Shown here: piece by piece, positions 52,918 through 61,551 of the stretch
Layout of the letters: each line of letters begins with the position of its first letter
Numbering within the stretch: the stretch's first letter is position 1
Origin: Paragemmobacter amnigenus
Lineage (GTDB): Bacteria > Pseudomonadota > Alphaproteobacteria > Rhodobacterales > Rhodobacteraceae
Assembly: GCF_009908265.2 (NCBI RefSeq)
Contig: NZ_JAAATX020000011.1
Coordinates: 1-64,000 of the forward strand
DNA length: 64,000 nucleotides
Direction: 5' to 3'
Position numbers and translations under genes: made by a program
Notes under the pieces: model-generated
Told to the model about the DNA's origin: nothing
Database searches by the model: none
What the model saw: only the letters and a program-made list of their open reading frames with translations

Positions 52918-55900
52918 ATGCCGCGTGATACTGCCATTGATCCTTGGGCCATCATCGAGCGCGAAAGCCTGCGGGATGAGGCGGCGCTGGTGCGCGCGCT
53001 GATCGCTGAGGCGGGGCTGGACGGGGCCGCGCGGGCGCGGGTGACGGCGGCGGGGGCGGGGCTGGTGCGGCGCATCCGCGAGAGCGTGAAGCCGGGGTTG
53101 ATGGAGGTCTTTCTGGCCGAATACGGGCTGTCGACCGAGGAGGGCATCGCGCTGATGTGTCTGGCCGAGGCGCTGCTGCGCGTGCCGGATGCCGAGACGA
53201 TGGATGCGCTGATCGAGGACAAGATCGCGCCCAGCGATTGGGGGCGGCATCTGGGGAAATCGGCGTCGTCGCTGGTGAACGCTTCTACATGGGCGCTGAT
53301 GCTGACGGGGAAGGTGCTGGAGGATCGTGAGCCGGGGGTGGTGGGGCATCTGCGGGCGGCGGTGAAGCGGCTGGGGGAACCCGTGATCCGGCGCGCGGTG
53401 GCGCAGGCGATGAAGGAGATGGGGCGGCAGTTCGTTCTGGGCGAGACAATCGGGGCCGCGATGAAGCGGGCGGAGGAACTGGAGGGGAAGGGGTATACCT
53501 ACAGCTATGACATGCTGGGCGAGGCGGCGCGGACGGAAGCCGATGCGCGGCGGTATCATCTGGCCTATTCGAAGGCGATCACGGCCATTGCGGCGGCGGC
53601 GAAGGGGTCGGACATCCGCGCCAATCCGGGGATTTCGGTGAAGCTGTCGGCGCTGCATCCGCGATACGAGGTCGCCAAGCGCGCGCGGGTGATGGCGGAA
53701 CTGGTGCCGCGGGTCCGCGCCTTGGCGGGGTTGGCCAAGGCGGCGGGGCTGGGGTTCAACATCGATGCCGAGGAGGCGGATCGGCTGGCCTTGTCGCTGG
53801 AGGTGATCGAGGCGGTGCTGTCAGATGCGTCACTGGCCGGATGGGACGGGTTCGGGGTGGTGGTGCAGGCCTATGGGCGGCGCGCGGGGGCGGTGATTGA
53901 CTGGCTTTATGCGCTGGCGGCGCGGCTGGACCGCAAGATCATGGTGCGGCTGGTGAAGGGGGCCTATTGGGACGCCGAGGTGAAGCGGGCGCAAGTGCTG
54001 GGGCTGGAGTCCTTTCCGGTGTTCACGCGCAAGCAGGCGACGGATGTGTCCTATATTGCCAATGCGCGGAAACTGTTGGGGATGACCGACCGCATCTATC
54101 CGCAATTCGCCACGCATAACGCACATACGGTGGCCGCGATCCTTGAGATGGCGGTGGACAAGCGGGCCTTCGAGTTCCAGCGGCTGCACGGGATGGGCGA
54201 GCGGCTGCATGATCTTGTACTGACCGACGAGGGGACGCGGTGCCGGATCTACGCTCCGGTCGGGGCGCATCGGGATTTGCTGGCCTATCTGGTGCGGCGG
54301 CTGTTGGAGAACGGGGCGAATTCGTCCTTCGTCAACCAGATCGTGAATGACGAGGTCGCGCCCGAGGTGGTGGCGGCCTGTCCGCTGACGGCGATGGAGG
54401 GGATGGCGGCGGCGGCCAATCCGGCGCTGAAGACGGGGCCTGCGCTGTTTGGCGGGCGGGTGAATTCGCGCGGGTTCGATCTGACGGATGCGGGGCATCT
54501 GGCGGCGATCGAGGCGGCGCGCGCGCCTTGGGCCACGCACCGGTTCGAGGCGGGACCGATGATCGCGGGGCGGCCTGTCGGGGGGCTGCGGGTCGAGGTG
54601 AGGAACCCCGCGACCGGTGATCTGGTGGGGCATGTGGTGCAGGCGGGCGGGCCGGATGTGGACAGCGCGCTGCGGCTGGCGGAGCCTTGGGTTGCGGCGG
54701 CGCCCGAGCGGGCTGCGGTGCTGCGGCGGGTGGCGGATCTTTATGAGGCGGAGTTCGGGCCGATCTTTGCCCTGCTGGCGCGGGAGGCGGGCAAGACGCT
54801 GGCCGATGCGGTGGCGGAGTTGCGCGAGGCGGTGGATTTCCTGCGCTATTATGCCGATGGGGCGGCGGGTCTGGCGGCACCGGCGCGGGGGGTGTTCACC
54901 TGCATCAGCCCTTGGAACTTCCCTTTGGCGATCTTTACGGGGCAGATTGCGGCGGCGCTGGCGGCGGGGAATGCGGTGCTGGCGAAACCGGCGGAGCAGA
55001 CGCCGTTGATCGCGGGTTTTGCCGTGGGGTTGATGCATCGGGCAGGGGTTCCGGTGACGGCGCTGCAACTGTTGCCGGGGGATGGGCCGGTGGTGGGCCG
55101 CGCGCTGACATCGGATGCGCGGGTGGGGGGTGTGTGTTTCACGGGGTCGACCGAGACGGCGCTGATGATCCGCCGCGCGATGGCCGCGCATATGGACCCG
55201 ACCGCGCCGCTGATTGCCGAGACGGGCGGGTTGAATGCGATGCTGGTCGATTCGACCGCGCTGCCCGAGCAGGCGGTGCGGGACATTCTGGCCTCGTCCT
55301 TCCAGTCGGCGGGGCAGCGGTGTTCGGCGCTGCGCTGTCTTTACGTGCAGGAGGACGTGGCCGAGGCGGTGATGGAGATGCTGTCGGGCGCGATGGACGA
55401 GCTGGCGCTGGGCGATCCGTGGGATCTGGCGACGGATGTGGGGCCGGTGATCGATGCGGAAGCGGCGGGGGTGATCCGCGACCATGTGGAGGCGGCGCGG
55501 GCGCAGGGGCGGCTGGTGAAGGAGATGGCGGCCCCGTCCACGGGAACGTTCGTCGGGCCTGCGGTGATCCGCGTGGACGGGATCGCGGGCATGGGGCGCG
55601 AGATTTTCGGGCCGGTGCTGCATGTCGCGACCTTCCGTTCGGACGAGATCGACCGCGTGGTCGAGGATGTGAATGCCACGGGCTATGGCCTGACCTTCGG
55701 TCTGCACACGCGGATCGACGACCGCGTGCAGCGGATCGTGGAGCGGGTGCGGGTGGGCAACACCTACGTCAACCGCAACCAGATCGGCGCGGTGGTGGGC
55801 AGCCAGCCCTTTGGCGGCGAGGGGCTGTCGGGCACGGGGCCGAAGGCGGGCGGGCCGGATTACCTGACGCGCTTCACGCGGGCAGATGTGGCAGAGGTCG

Positions 55901-56358
55901 CGGGTGCGGACCGCGTGGCGGTGGAGGCCGAGGTGGCCGCCGCGCTGCGGGGGGCGGGGCCGGTGCCTGCGGGGGAAAGCCATGATCTGCCGGGGCCGAC
56001 GGGGGAATCGAACCGTCTGACGACCGTGGCGCGGGGGCCTGTGCTGTGTCTGGGGCCGACGGCCAAGGCGGCGGCGGAGCAGGCGGCGGCGCTGCGCGCG
56101 CTGGGCGGGGTGGCGGTGGAGGCACCGTCGCTGGAACCTGCGGCGCTGGGCCGGCTGGCGGGCTTTGCCGGTGCGGTCTGGTGGGGGGACGCGGCGCGGG
56201 GGCGGGCCTATGCGGCGGCCTTGGCGGGGCGGGCGGGGCCGATCCTGCCGCTGGTGGGCGGCGCGCCGGACCTCGGCCATGCGCGGCTGGAGCGGCATGT
56301 CTGCATCGATACCACCGCGTCAGGCGGCAATGCGCAACTGCTGGTGGAGGCGAACTGA
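52918..56358 (+). CDS. putA: Bifunctional proline dehydrogenase / 1-pyrroline-5-carboxylate dehydrogenase
   Basis: 1146 residues from ATG 52918 with AGGAG 8 bases upstream. Oxidises proline to glutamate in two steps. The proline dehydrogenase barrel lies around residues 150-450 (GFNIDAEEADRL, VRLVKGAYWDAEV, ATHNAHTVAAIL), the aldehyde dehydrogenase in 550-1020 with Glu near 767 (ETGGLNAML) and the nucleophilic Cys near 802 (SAGQRCSALR). It lacks the N-terminal ribbon-helix-helix DNA-binding domain of the E. coli protein. Feeds the glutamate pool with the dehydrogenase at 20156. Confidence 0.96.
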   Translation: MPRDTAIDPWAIIERESLRDEAALVRALIAEAGLDGAARARVTAAGAGLVRRIRESVKPGLMEVFLAEYGLSTEEGIALMCLAEALLRVPDAETMDALIEDKIAPSDWGRHLGKSASSLVNASTWALMLTGKVLEDREPGVVGHLRAAVKRLGEPVIRRAVAQAMKEMGRQFVLGETIGAAMKRAEELEGKGYTYSYDMLGEAARTEADARRYHLAYSKAITAIAAAAKGSDIRANPGISVKLSALHPRYEVAKRARVMAELVPRVRALAGLAKAAGLGFNIDAEEADRLALSLEVIEAVLSDASLAGWDGFGVVVQAYGRRAGAVIDWLYALAARLDRKIMVRLVKGAYWDAEVKRAQVLGLESFPVFTRKQATDVSYIANARKLLGMTDRIYPQFATHNAHTVAAILEMAVDKRAFEFQRLHGMGERLHDLVLTDEGTRCRIYAPVGAHRDLLAYLVRRLLENGANSSFVNQIVNDEVAPEVVAACPLTAMEGMAAAANPALKTGPALFGGRVNSRGFDLTDAGHLAAIEAARAPWATHRFEAGPMIAGRPVGGLRVEVRNPATGDLVGHVVQAGGPDVDSALRLAEPWVAAAPERAAVLRRVADLYEAEFGPIFALLAREAGKTLADAVAELREAVDFLRYYADGAAGLAAPARGVFTCISPWNFPLAIFTGQIAAALAAGNAVLAKPAEQTPLIAGFAVGLMHRAGVPVTALQLLPGDGPVVGRALTSDARVGGVCFTGSTETALMIRRAMAAHMDPTAPLIAETGGLNAMLVDSTALPEQAVRDILASSFQSAGQRCSALRCLYVQEDVAEAVMEMLSGAMDELALGDPWDLATDVGPVIDAEAAGVIRDHVEAARAQGRLVKEMAAPSTGTFVGPAVIRVDGIAGMGREIFGPVLHVATFRSDEIDRVVEDVNATGYGLTFGLHTRIDDRVQRIVERVRVGNTYVNRNQIGAVVGSQPFGGEGLSGTGPKAGGPDYLTRFTRADVAEVAGADRVAVEAEVAAALRGAGPVPAGESHDLPGPTGESNRLTTVARGPVLCLGPTAKAAAEQAAALRALGGVAVEAPSLEPAALGRLAGFAGAVWWGDAARGRAYAAALAGRAGPILPLVGGAPDLGHARLERHVCIDTTASGGNAQLLVEAN

Positions 56359-56365
56359 CGGGGGA

Positions 56366-57349
56366 TCAGCGGGTCCAGAGGCCCGTGCGCTTGATCGCGT
56401 TGCGGATGGCCTGTTCCTTGCGGGGCAGGTTGGCGCGGTCAAACAGCGCGCGCACCTCTTGCCCCAGCCCGCGGTAGAGCATCTTGCGGAAGGGCTGGTA
56501 GTCCGACAGCACCGCCTTGACGCGCGGATCGGCGGCGACCTGTTCCATGACGGCGACCGCATGGTCGCTTTCGCGCGCGAAGAAGAGCGGCAGGATGCGC
56601 CAGTGGCAGGTGAGCGCGCCGTCCAGCCCCGCAAGGTCGGGGGTCGGGCGACCGCCGCCCAAGGCGTGGATCACCAGGGGCAGGGCGATCTGGTCCAGCC
56701 ACGGGTCGAGCGACTGGCAGGCGAGTTCGGGGCCGGGAGTGCGGGCGATTTCCGTGGCGTATTTCAGGAAGAGCGCGCCGAAGCGGCGGGGGCTTTCGTG
56801 CAGGAACCAGCCTGCGTTGAAATAGAGGTAGCGCTGCCAGTAGTCGTCGGGCTGGGTCAGGTCGAGGGAGGAGGCGAAGTCCAGCCCGAAGCGGCGGTAG
56901 AGCGCGCCCCAGATGGCGTTGTAATCGGGGCCGTAGAGTTCGATCTGCGGCCATGTCCCCTCGCGCTTCATGCTGGCGGTGGGGCGGGTGAAGTCGGGCG
57001 AGAGGCGCGCGATGTCGCCGGTGATGATCGTGTCAGTGTCGAGGAAGAGGAAGGGTTCGTCGGGGATATGGGCGAGCGCCTCGATCTTGTTGCCGTGGGG
57101 ATAGGCGGCGCCAAAGGCGCGGCTGTCGAAGGGGATGATTTCCGCCCCGAGGTCGGCCAGAAGGTCAAGCGTGGCCGCGTCGGTGATCTGCGGGTTCTCC
57201 TTGCCCCAGAGCGGGCCGGGGCGGGGGGTAGCGATCAGCAGCCGGCCTGCGAAAGCGGGGGATTGCGCGCGCAGGCTGGCGGCAAGGAGGACGGCTTCGT
57301 ATTGGAGCCTGCCCGATTGGCCGATGCAGAGGATGTTGAACGCGGACAC
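56366..57349 (-). CDS. Glycosyltransferase-like protein with DTD motif
   Basis: 327 residues. Rossmann-like start (FNILCIGQSGRLQYEAVLLA), then FLFLDTDTIITGDIARL, the DxD type metal site of nucleotide-diphospho-sugar transferases of the GT-8-like group. No signal peptide or membrane segment. The C-terminal third is rich in Arg and Leu. Substrate not known. Seven bases from the putA stop (convergent) and followed on the same strand by dimethylargininase, 18 bases away. Confidence 0.65.
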   Translation of the reverse strand: MSAFNILCIGQSGRLQYEAVLLAASLRAQSPAFAGRLLIATPRPGPLWGKENPQITDAATLDLLADLGAEIIPFDSRAFGAAYPHGNKIEALAHIPDEPFLFLDTDTIITGDIARLSPDFTRPTASMKREGTWPQIELYGPDYNAIWGALYRRFGLDFASSLDLTQPDDYWQRYLYFNAGWFLHESPRRFGALFLKYATEIARTPGPELACQSLDPWLDQIALPLVIHALGGGRPTPDLAGLDGALTCHWRILPLFFARESDHAVAVMEQVAADPRVKAVLSDYQPFRKMLYRGLGQEVRALFDRANLPRKEQAIRNAIKRTGLWTR

Positions 57350-57367
57350 TGGTAACGCCTTGGCCTG

Positions 57368-58159
57368 TCAGGAGGGGGTGAAGCGGAGCGACAGGCAGGA
57401 CATCCCGCCGTCGAGTTTGGCGCATTCGGAATTGCCGATTTCCGTGACGGCATAGCCTGCGGCGGTCAGCCGGTCGCGGGTGGCGGGGAAGCCTCCGGCC
57501 ATAAGGACCGTGTCGTTGAAGCGGATGGCGTTGGCGGCGGCCTCTTCCCCGTCGGCGGTGTGGATCACGCGGTAGCCGTCGAAGCAGCCCGAGGCGGCGA
57601 GGCGTTTGGTGGAGAGGATGGTTTCGGCATCGAGAAGCGAGCAGTCGGTCTTGAAATGCAGGACGCCGGGGGGCGTGTGCACCTCGCGCAGGGTGTGGCC
57701 CCATGGGGTGACGAGGGCGCGGAGTTCCTCGATTCCGGCGGCATCTGTGCGGGCCGAGCGGCCGACGAGGATTTCGCGGCCCGTGACGAGGATGTCGCCG
57801 CCTTCGATCGTGCCGGGGCCCGTGATGAAGGCGACGGTGGTGTAGAGCGCTCGCAGGTGGGGGGCCATTTCCGCCGCCTCGCCCAGCCGCGTGGGCGCGC
57901 CGGGGCGCATGATGATGGCGCCCTGGGGCAGGCAGAGGGCGGTGTCTTCGACAAAGACCGAGTCGGGAAAGGCGTCCAGCGGCGGGAGTTCCACGACCGT
58001 CGCGCCGGTGGCGCGCAGGGCGGCGATATAGGCGGCGTGGTGGCCTTGCATCGTGGCGAGGTCGGGGGTGCCAATGTCGATCGCGCGCAGGCCGCGGGTG
58101 ATGGAAGCGGCTGGGCGGCGCGTGACGGCGTGGGTAAAGCGGAAGGAAGCGTCGGTCAT
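57368..58159 (-). CDS. Dimethylargininase (DDAH-type amidinotransferase superfamily)
   Basis: 263 residues. Hydrolyses N(G),N(G)-dimethylarginine to citrulline and dimethylamine in characterised members. Catalytic triad candidates: Cys255 in GGMSCLSLRF, His168 in GVLHFKTDCS and acidic FPDSVFVED and GTIEGGDIL. Length and motif order match bacterial DDAH, although arginine deiminase-like relatives cannot be fully excluded. Same strand as the glycosyltransferase-like gene. The tRNA-Tyr gene begins 25 bases upstream. Confidence 0.9.
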   Translation of the reverse strand: MTDASFRFTHAVTRRPAASITRGLRAIDIGTPDLATMQGHHAAYIAALRATGATVVELPPLDAFPDSVFVEDTALCLPQGAIIMRPGAPTRLGEAAEMAPHLRALYTTVAFITGPGTIEGGDILVTGREILVGRSARTDAAGIEELRALVTPWGHTLREVHTPPGVLHFKTDCSLLDAETILSTKRLAASGCFDGYRVIHTADGEEAAANAIRFNDTVLMAGGFPATRDRLTAAGYAVTEIGNSECAKLDGGMSCLSLRFTPS

Positions 58160-58184
58160 GTCACCACCCTAGCAGGGGAAGGGA

Positions 58185-58268
58185 TGGTGGGCGACCCTGG
58201 AATCGAACCAGGCATGGGTCTCCCCGGCGGAGTTACAGTCCGCTGCCGCACCTTGCAGCTCGTCGCCC
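58185..58268 (-). tRNA. tRNA-Tyr (anticodon GUA)
   Basis: Reverse strand gives acceptor GGGCGAC/GTCGCCC, discriminator A, genomic CCA (58185-58187), and anticodon stem GCGGA/TCCGC around CTGTAAC, anticodon GTA. The long variable arm fits the Tyr class II form in bacteria. Confidence 0.95.
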
Positions 58269-58389
58269 GACGCGAGGCGGGGGATAGCCGAGGGGGAAAG
58301 GGGCGTCAAGGAGGAAAGCGGGGAAAAGTGGCTTGCAAACGGGGGGCTTCGGGGGACATGGATGGAGGGTGCGAAAAGGGGATGCCGAG

Positions 58390-59178
58390 ATGAAGACCGG
58401 AGCGAAGAAGCCCACATGGGTGATCGACAAGGAACGCGCGCGGCGGGCCGAGGCGAAAGAGACGGTCTGGCTGTTCGGCATCCATGCGGTGCGCGACGCG
58501 CTGGTCAATCCGGCGCGAGAGAGGCTGCGGCTGGTGGTCACGAAAAATGCCTTTGACCGGCTGGCCGATGCGATTGCCGCAAGCGGGATGGAGCCCGAGA
58601 TCGTGGACCCGCGCAAGTTCGACGTGCCCATCGACGAGGGGTCGGTCCATCAGGGCGCGGCGCTTGAGGCGCGGCCGCTGAACTGGGGCAAGCTGGCGGA
58701 TGTGGCGATTTCGGGGGCCGGGGCGCCCTTGGTCGTGCTGCTGGACCGGGTGACGGACCCGCATAACGTGGGCGCGGTGCTGCGGTCGGCCGAAGTCTTC
58801 GGCGCGCGGGCCGTGATCGCGCCGCGCCATCATTCCGCGCCCGAGACGGGGGCGCTGGCCAAGACGGCGAGCGGGGCGCTGGAGCGGCAGCCCTATCTGC
58901 GGGTGACGAATCTGGCTGACGCGATGGTGGAGCTGAAGGAGATGGGCTATGTGCTCATCGGGCTGGATGGCGACGGGACGGTGCCGCTGGCCGAGGCGAT
59001 GGCGGGGGTCGGCACGCGGCCCGTGGGGCTGGTGCTGGGGGCCGAGGGGCCGGGGCTGCGCGACAAGACGCGCGAGACCTGCGACGTGATCGCGCGGATT
59101 CCTTTTGCCGGGGAGTTCGGGTCGCTGAACGTGTCCAACGCGGCGGCGGTGGGGCTTTATGCGGCGTCGCAGCGGTAG
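58390..59178 (+). CDS. rlmB: 23S rRNA (guanosine-2'-O-)-methyltransferase RlmB
   Basis: 262 residues from MKTGAKKPTWVIDKE; 2'-O-methylates G2251 of 23S rRNA using S-adenosylmethionine. N-terminal substrate-binding domain (VWLFGIHAVRDAL), then SpoU-type knot motifs: DRVTDPHNVGAVLRSAEVFG, LVLGAEGPGLRDKT and SLNVSNAAAVGLY at the end. Upstream in-frame Met at 58333 was rejected, since it lies in the tRNA-adjacent spacer and lacks the family start. Followed by a palindromic repeat. Confidence 0.94.
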   Translation: MKTGAKKPTWVIDKERARRAEAKETVWLFGIHAVRDALVNPARERLRLVVTKNAFDRLADAIAASGMEPEIVDPRKFDVPIDEGSVHQGAALEARPLNWGKLADVAISGAGAPLVVLLDRVTDPHNVGAVLRSAEVFGARAVIAPRHHSAPETGALAKTASGALERQPYLRVTNLADAMVELKEMGYVLIGLDGDGTVPLAEAMAGVGTRPVGLVLGAEGPGLRDKTRETCDVIARIPFAGEFGSLNVSNAAAVGLYAASQR

Positions 59179-59200
59179 GGGCTTCGGGGTTTGTGGAGAT

Positions 59201-59224
59201 GGCGGGGTGAACCCCGCCCTACGG
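59201..59224. repeat. GGCGGGGTGAACCCCGCC palindrome, copy 2
   Basis: Identical over 24 bases to the copy at 47356-47379. It lies 22 bases after the rlmB stop and can form a 7-bp stem with a four-base loop. Likely a transcript end or stability element. Confidence 0.8.
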
Positions 59225-59427
59225 ATGTCCGCAAGCCGGAACCCGCACCCCGACACCAAAGATTTATCACGAATGCGGGATGGGAACTTTAATTCCCGTC
59301 CGCGGTTTCTATGTCACAGCACAGAGGTTCGGGTTCGGAACACCCGTTTCTCATTCACTGTCCCTCGTTCCGCGACTTGGCGCCCGGCCGCAGAGGCCCG
59401 GGCGCCTTTTTCTTTGGGGGTGTTCCA
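59225..59427 (+). ncRNA. Possible leader or small RNA ending in a terminator
   Basis: The 200 bases upstream of the CoA-binding protein gene contain GGGAA-CTTTAA-TTCCC near 59283-59300, then an AT-richer 59320-59375 stretch, and a strong terminator at 59379-59415. The terminator sits before the start codon instead of after a gene, which would suit a small RNA or an attenuated 5' leader. Sequence similarity to a known family could not be checked. Confidence 0.35.
59379..59415 (+). terminator. Terminator ahead of the CoA-binding protein gene
   Basis: 9-bp stem GGCGCCCGG (59379-59387) with CCGGGCGCC (59398-59406), ten-base loop, then TTTTTCTTT at 59407-59415. It lies 13 bases before the ATG at 59428 and spans the region where the ribosome binding site would be. 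Classical rho-independent structure. Confidence 0.85.
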
Positions 59428-59841
59428 ATGACCGATGACGATATCCGCCGCATCCTGACGGGCGTCCGCACGATTGCCGTCGTGGGCTGGTCGCCCAAGC
59501 CGGAACGGGCAAGCCATGGCGTCGCGGCCTTCCTGAAGCGCAAGGGGTATCGGGTGATCCCCGTCAATCCCGGACAGGCGGGGCAGGAGGCGCTGGGCGA
59601 GGTGGTGCGGGCGTCGCTGGCCGAGATCGGCGGGGGGGTGGACATGGTGGACATCTTCCGCCGGTCGGAAGAGGCGGGCGCGGTGGTCGACGAGGCGCTG
59701 GCGGTGCTGCCGGGGCTGAAGGCCGTGTGGATGCAGTTGGGCGTGGTGGATGCGGCGGCGGCGGCGCGGGCGCGGGCGCAGGGGGTGGAGGTGGTGATGG
59801 ACCGCTGCCCCGCGATCGAGATGCCGCGGTTGGGGATGTGA
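59428..59841 (+). CDS. CoA-binding domain protein (YccU-like)
   Basis: 137 residues from MTDDDIRRILTGVRTIAVVGWSP. Single Rossmann-type CoA-binding fold: VVGWSPKPERASHGVAAFLKRKGYRVIPVNPG is the family signature, with VDMVDIFRRSEEAGAVVDEAL and VWMQLGVVDAAAAARA after it. Probably a cytoplasmic protein of unknown physiological role. An upstream Met in frame at 59311 would read through the terminator stem and was rejected. Confidence 0.88.
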   Translation: MTDDDIRRILTGVRTIAVVGWSPKPERASHGVAAFLKRKGYRVIPVNPGQAGQEALGEVVRASLAEIGGGVDMVDIFRRSEEAGAVVDEALAVLPGLKAVWMQLGVVDAAAAARARAQGVEVVMDRCPAIEMPRLGM

Positions 59842-59846
59842 GGGGC

Positions 59847-59976
59847 AAAATTCTTCTGGCGAAGAATTTTGGGTGCGATTTTTCTTGCGAAAAATCGGGG
59901 TCCGGTCAGCGGGGTAGGGGTCGGCGGGGATTTTCGCAGAAAATCCGGGGCCGGGAATTTTCGCCAGAAAATTCCC
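59847..59976. repeat. Array of four perfect AT-rich hairpins
   Basis: In 130 bases: AAAATTCTTC arms at 59847-59870 (loop TGGC), GATTTTTC arms at 59877-59896 (loop TTGC), GGATTTTC arms at 59928-59946 (loop GCA), GGGAATTTTC arms at 59953-59976 (loop GCCA). Stems are 8 to 10 bp with no mismatch, and every loop holds a GC pair of bases between TTTTC and GAAAA type arms. They lie between the CoA-binding gene and the convergent hisE, so could end both, but four in a row is unusual. Confidence 0.85.
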
Positions 59977-59982
59977 GTTCCC

Positions 59983-60294
59983 TCAGCCGCGGGATGCCTT
60001 TTCGGCAATGCCCGATGTGCCTTCGCGGCGGTCAAGCTCGGCCAGCACGTCGTCCAGCGTCACGTCGCGGGCGGCGAGCATGACGAGAAGGTGGTAGAGG
60101 ACATCCGCCGCCTCTGCGGTCAGCTTGGCGCGGTCGCCCTTCACGGCCTCGATGATGGCCTCCACCGCCTCTTCACCGAATTTCTCGGCGCATTTTTCGG
60201 GGCCCTTGGACAGGAGCTTGGCGGTCCAGCTCGAGTCCGGATCGGCGCCTTTGCGGGACTGGATCGTGGCGGCGAGGCGGGAGAGCGTGGTCAC
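59983..60294 (-). CDS. hisE: Phosphoribosyl-ATP diphosphatase
   Basis: 103 residues. Second step of histidine biosynthesis, hydrolysing PR-ATP to PR-AMP. Family motif [17 protein letters not shown], then [15 protein letters not shown], holds the acidic metal ligands. Overlaps the hisF stop by four bases (ATGA), so the two are translated together. It is monofunctional, without a HisI domain. Confidence 0.94.
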   Translation of the reverse strand: MTTLSRLAATIQSRKGADPDSSWTAKLLSKGPEKCAEKFGEEAVEAIIEAVKGDRAKLTAEAADVLYHLLVMLAARDVTLDDVLAELDRREGTSGIAEKASRG

Positions 60295-61052
60295 TGTAGC
60301 CTCATGGGGATGCCGGCGGCGGCCATGTGGGCCTTGGCCTGGGCGATGGTGTAATCGCCGAAGTGGAAGATGGAGGCGGCAAGGACGGCGGAGGCGCCGC
60401 CGATGGTGACGCCTTCGACGAGGTGGTCGAGGGTGCCGACGCCGCCGGAGGCGATGACGGGGATGGAAACCGCGTCCACGATGGCGCGGGTGAGGGGCAG
60501 GTTGAAGCCCGCGCGGGTGCCGTCACGGTCCATGCTGGTCAGCAGGATCTCGCCCGCGCCTTTCGCGGCGACGGTGCGGGCGAAGTCGACGGCGTCGATG
60601 CCGGTGGGTTTGCGCCCGCCATGGGTGAAGATTTCCCATTTGCCGGGGGCCACGGTCTTGGCGTCGATGGCCACGACGATGCATTGCGACCCAAACCGGT
60701 CGGCGCTGCGGGCCACGACATCGGGGTCGGCCACGGCGGCGGAGTTGAAGCTGACCTTGTCGGCACCGGCGAGGAGGAGGGCGCGCACATCTTCGGGCGT
60801 GCGGACGCCGCCGCCGACGGTGAGCGGCATGAAGCATTGTTCCGCCGTGCGGGTGACGAGGTCGAACATCGTGCCACGGTTTTCGTGGGTGGCGTGGATG
60901 TCGAGGAAGCAGAGTTCATCGGCACCGGCGGCGTCATAGGCGCGCGCGGCCTCGACCGGATCACCCGCATCGCGGAGGTCGACGAAGTTGACGCCCTTGA
61001 CCACGCGGCCATCGGCCACGTCGAGGCAGGGGATGATGCGGGTCTTGAGCAT
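60291..61052 (-). CDS. hisF: Imidazole glycerol phosphate synthase, cyclase subunit
   Basis: 253 residues forming a TIM barrel. Catalytic Asp11 in [15 protein letters not shown] and the second catalytic acid in [10 protein letters not shown]-terminal phosphate-binding [16 protein letters not shown]. It partners with HisH (glutaminase), which is not in the window. Downstream hisE overlaps; upstream is a small membrane-protein gene 33 bases away, then hisA. Confidence 0.96.
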   Translation of the reverse strand: MLKTRIIPCLDVADGRVVKGVNFVDLRDAGDPVEAARAYDAAGADELCFLDIHATHENRGTMFDLVTRTAEQCFMPLTVGGGVRTPEDVRALLLAGADKVSFNSAAVADPDVVARSADRFGSQCIVVAIDAKTVAPGKWEIFTHGGRKPTGIDAVDFARTVAAKGAGEILLTSMDRDGTRAGFNLPLTRAIVDAVSIPVIASGGVGTLDHLVEGVTIGGASAVLAASIFHFGDYTIAQAKAHMAAAGIPMRLQ

Positions 61053-61085
61053 GGGCTGGCCTTGGCGATCCGGAGGGCGGCGCTG

Positions 61086-61367
61086 TCACCGACGCAGATA
61101 GCGGATCAGGTGGACGAAGGCCAGAAGGACGAGCGCCAGCGCGACGGCGGCGGCGAAGGGGAGGGTGACAAGGGCGAACCAGCCCATCATCGCGGCGGTG
61201 TAGAGCGCGCCGCCCCAGTCGGCGCCGAGGATGATGCAGCTGTGGATCGACCCCTCGTCCAGCCGGCAGCCCGCGGCCGAGGCGATCAGGCCCGCCGCGA
61301 GGGTCGACAGGACCGGCAGCAGGCAGAGGAGGAGAAGGACACTCAGGACAAGATAGGCGATACGCAT
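61086..61367 (-). CDS. Small membrane protein inserted in the his cluster
   Basis: 93 residues from MRIAYLVLSVLLLLCLLPVLSTLAAG. Two hydrophobic helices, at the N-terminus and near residues 58-85 (WFALVTLPFAAAVALALVLLAF), flank a short loop with two Cys (GCRLDEGSIHSCIILG). No family function is known to me. It lies between hisA and hisF on their strand with short spacing, so it is likely co-transcribed with hisF-hisE. Confidence 0.75.
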   Translation of the reverse strand: MRIAYLVLSVLLLLCLLPVLSTLAAGLIASAAGCRLDEGSIHSCIILGADWGGALYTAAMMGWFALVTLPFAAAVALALVLLAFVHLIRYLRR

Positions 61368-61419
61368 GGGGGCAGCATAGCGCGGCGATGCGGGCCTGTC
61401 GCGGGGGATTTGGCGTGGA

Positions 61420-61466
61420 GCGGGGGCCAGCCCCCGCACCCCCGGAGTATTTGGGTCAAGATGAAG
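61420..61466 (+). repeat. Dispersed repeat, GTATTTGG type, copy 2
   Basis: Plus-strand order: GCGGGGGCCAGCCCCCGC palindrome, ACCCCCGGAGTATTTGGG, then AGATGAAG. It matches the element at 33901-33950 read in reverse. It lies in the hisA to membrane-protein spacer (61368-61551). Confidence 0.8.
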
Positions 61467-61551
61467 GCGTATCCGGTCGGGCTTGGTGCCTGCGGGCGCG
61501 GGGGGGCGTTGCCGGTGTGGCGGGAAGAGGCGGCCAGCCCGCGCGCGATGG

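Noticed and set aside
51205-53658. 817-codon minus-strand frame, and the 822-codon frame at 53830-56298
   Set aside because: Antisense to the DMT transporter, regulator promoter and putA; Arg/Pro/His-rich with no domain.
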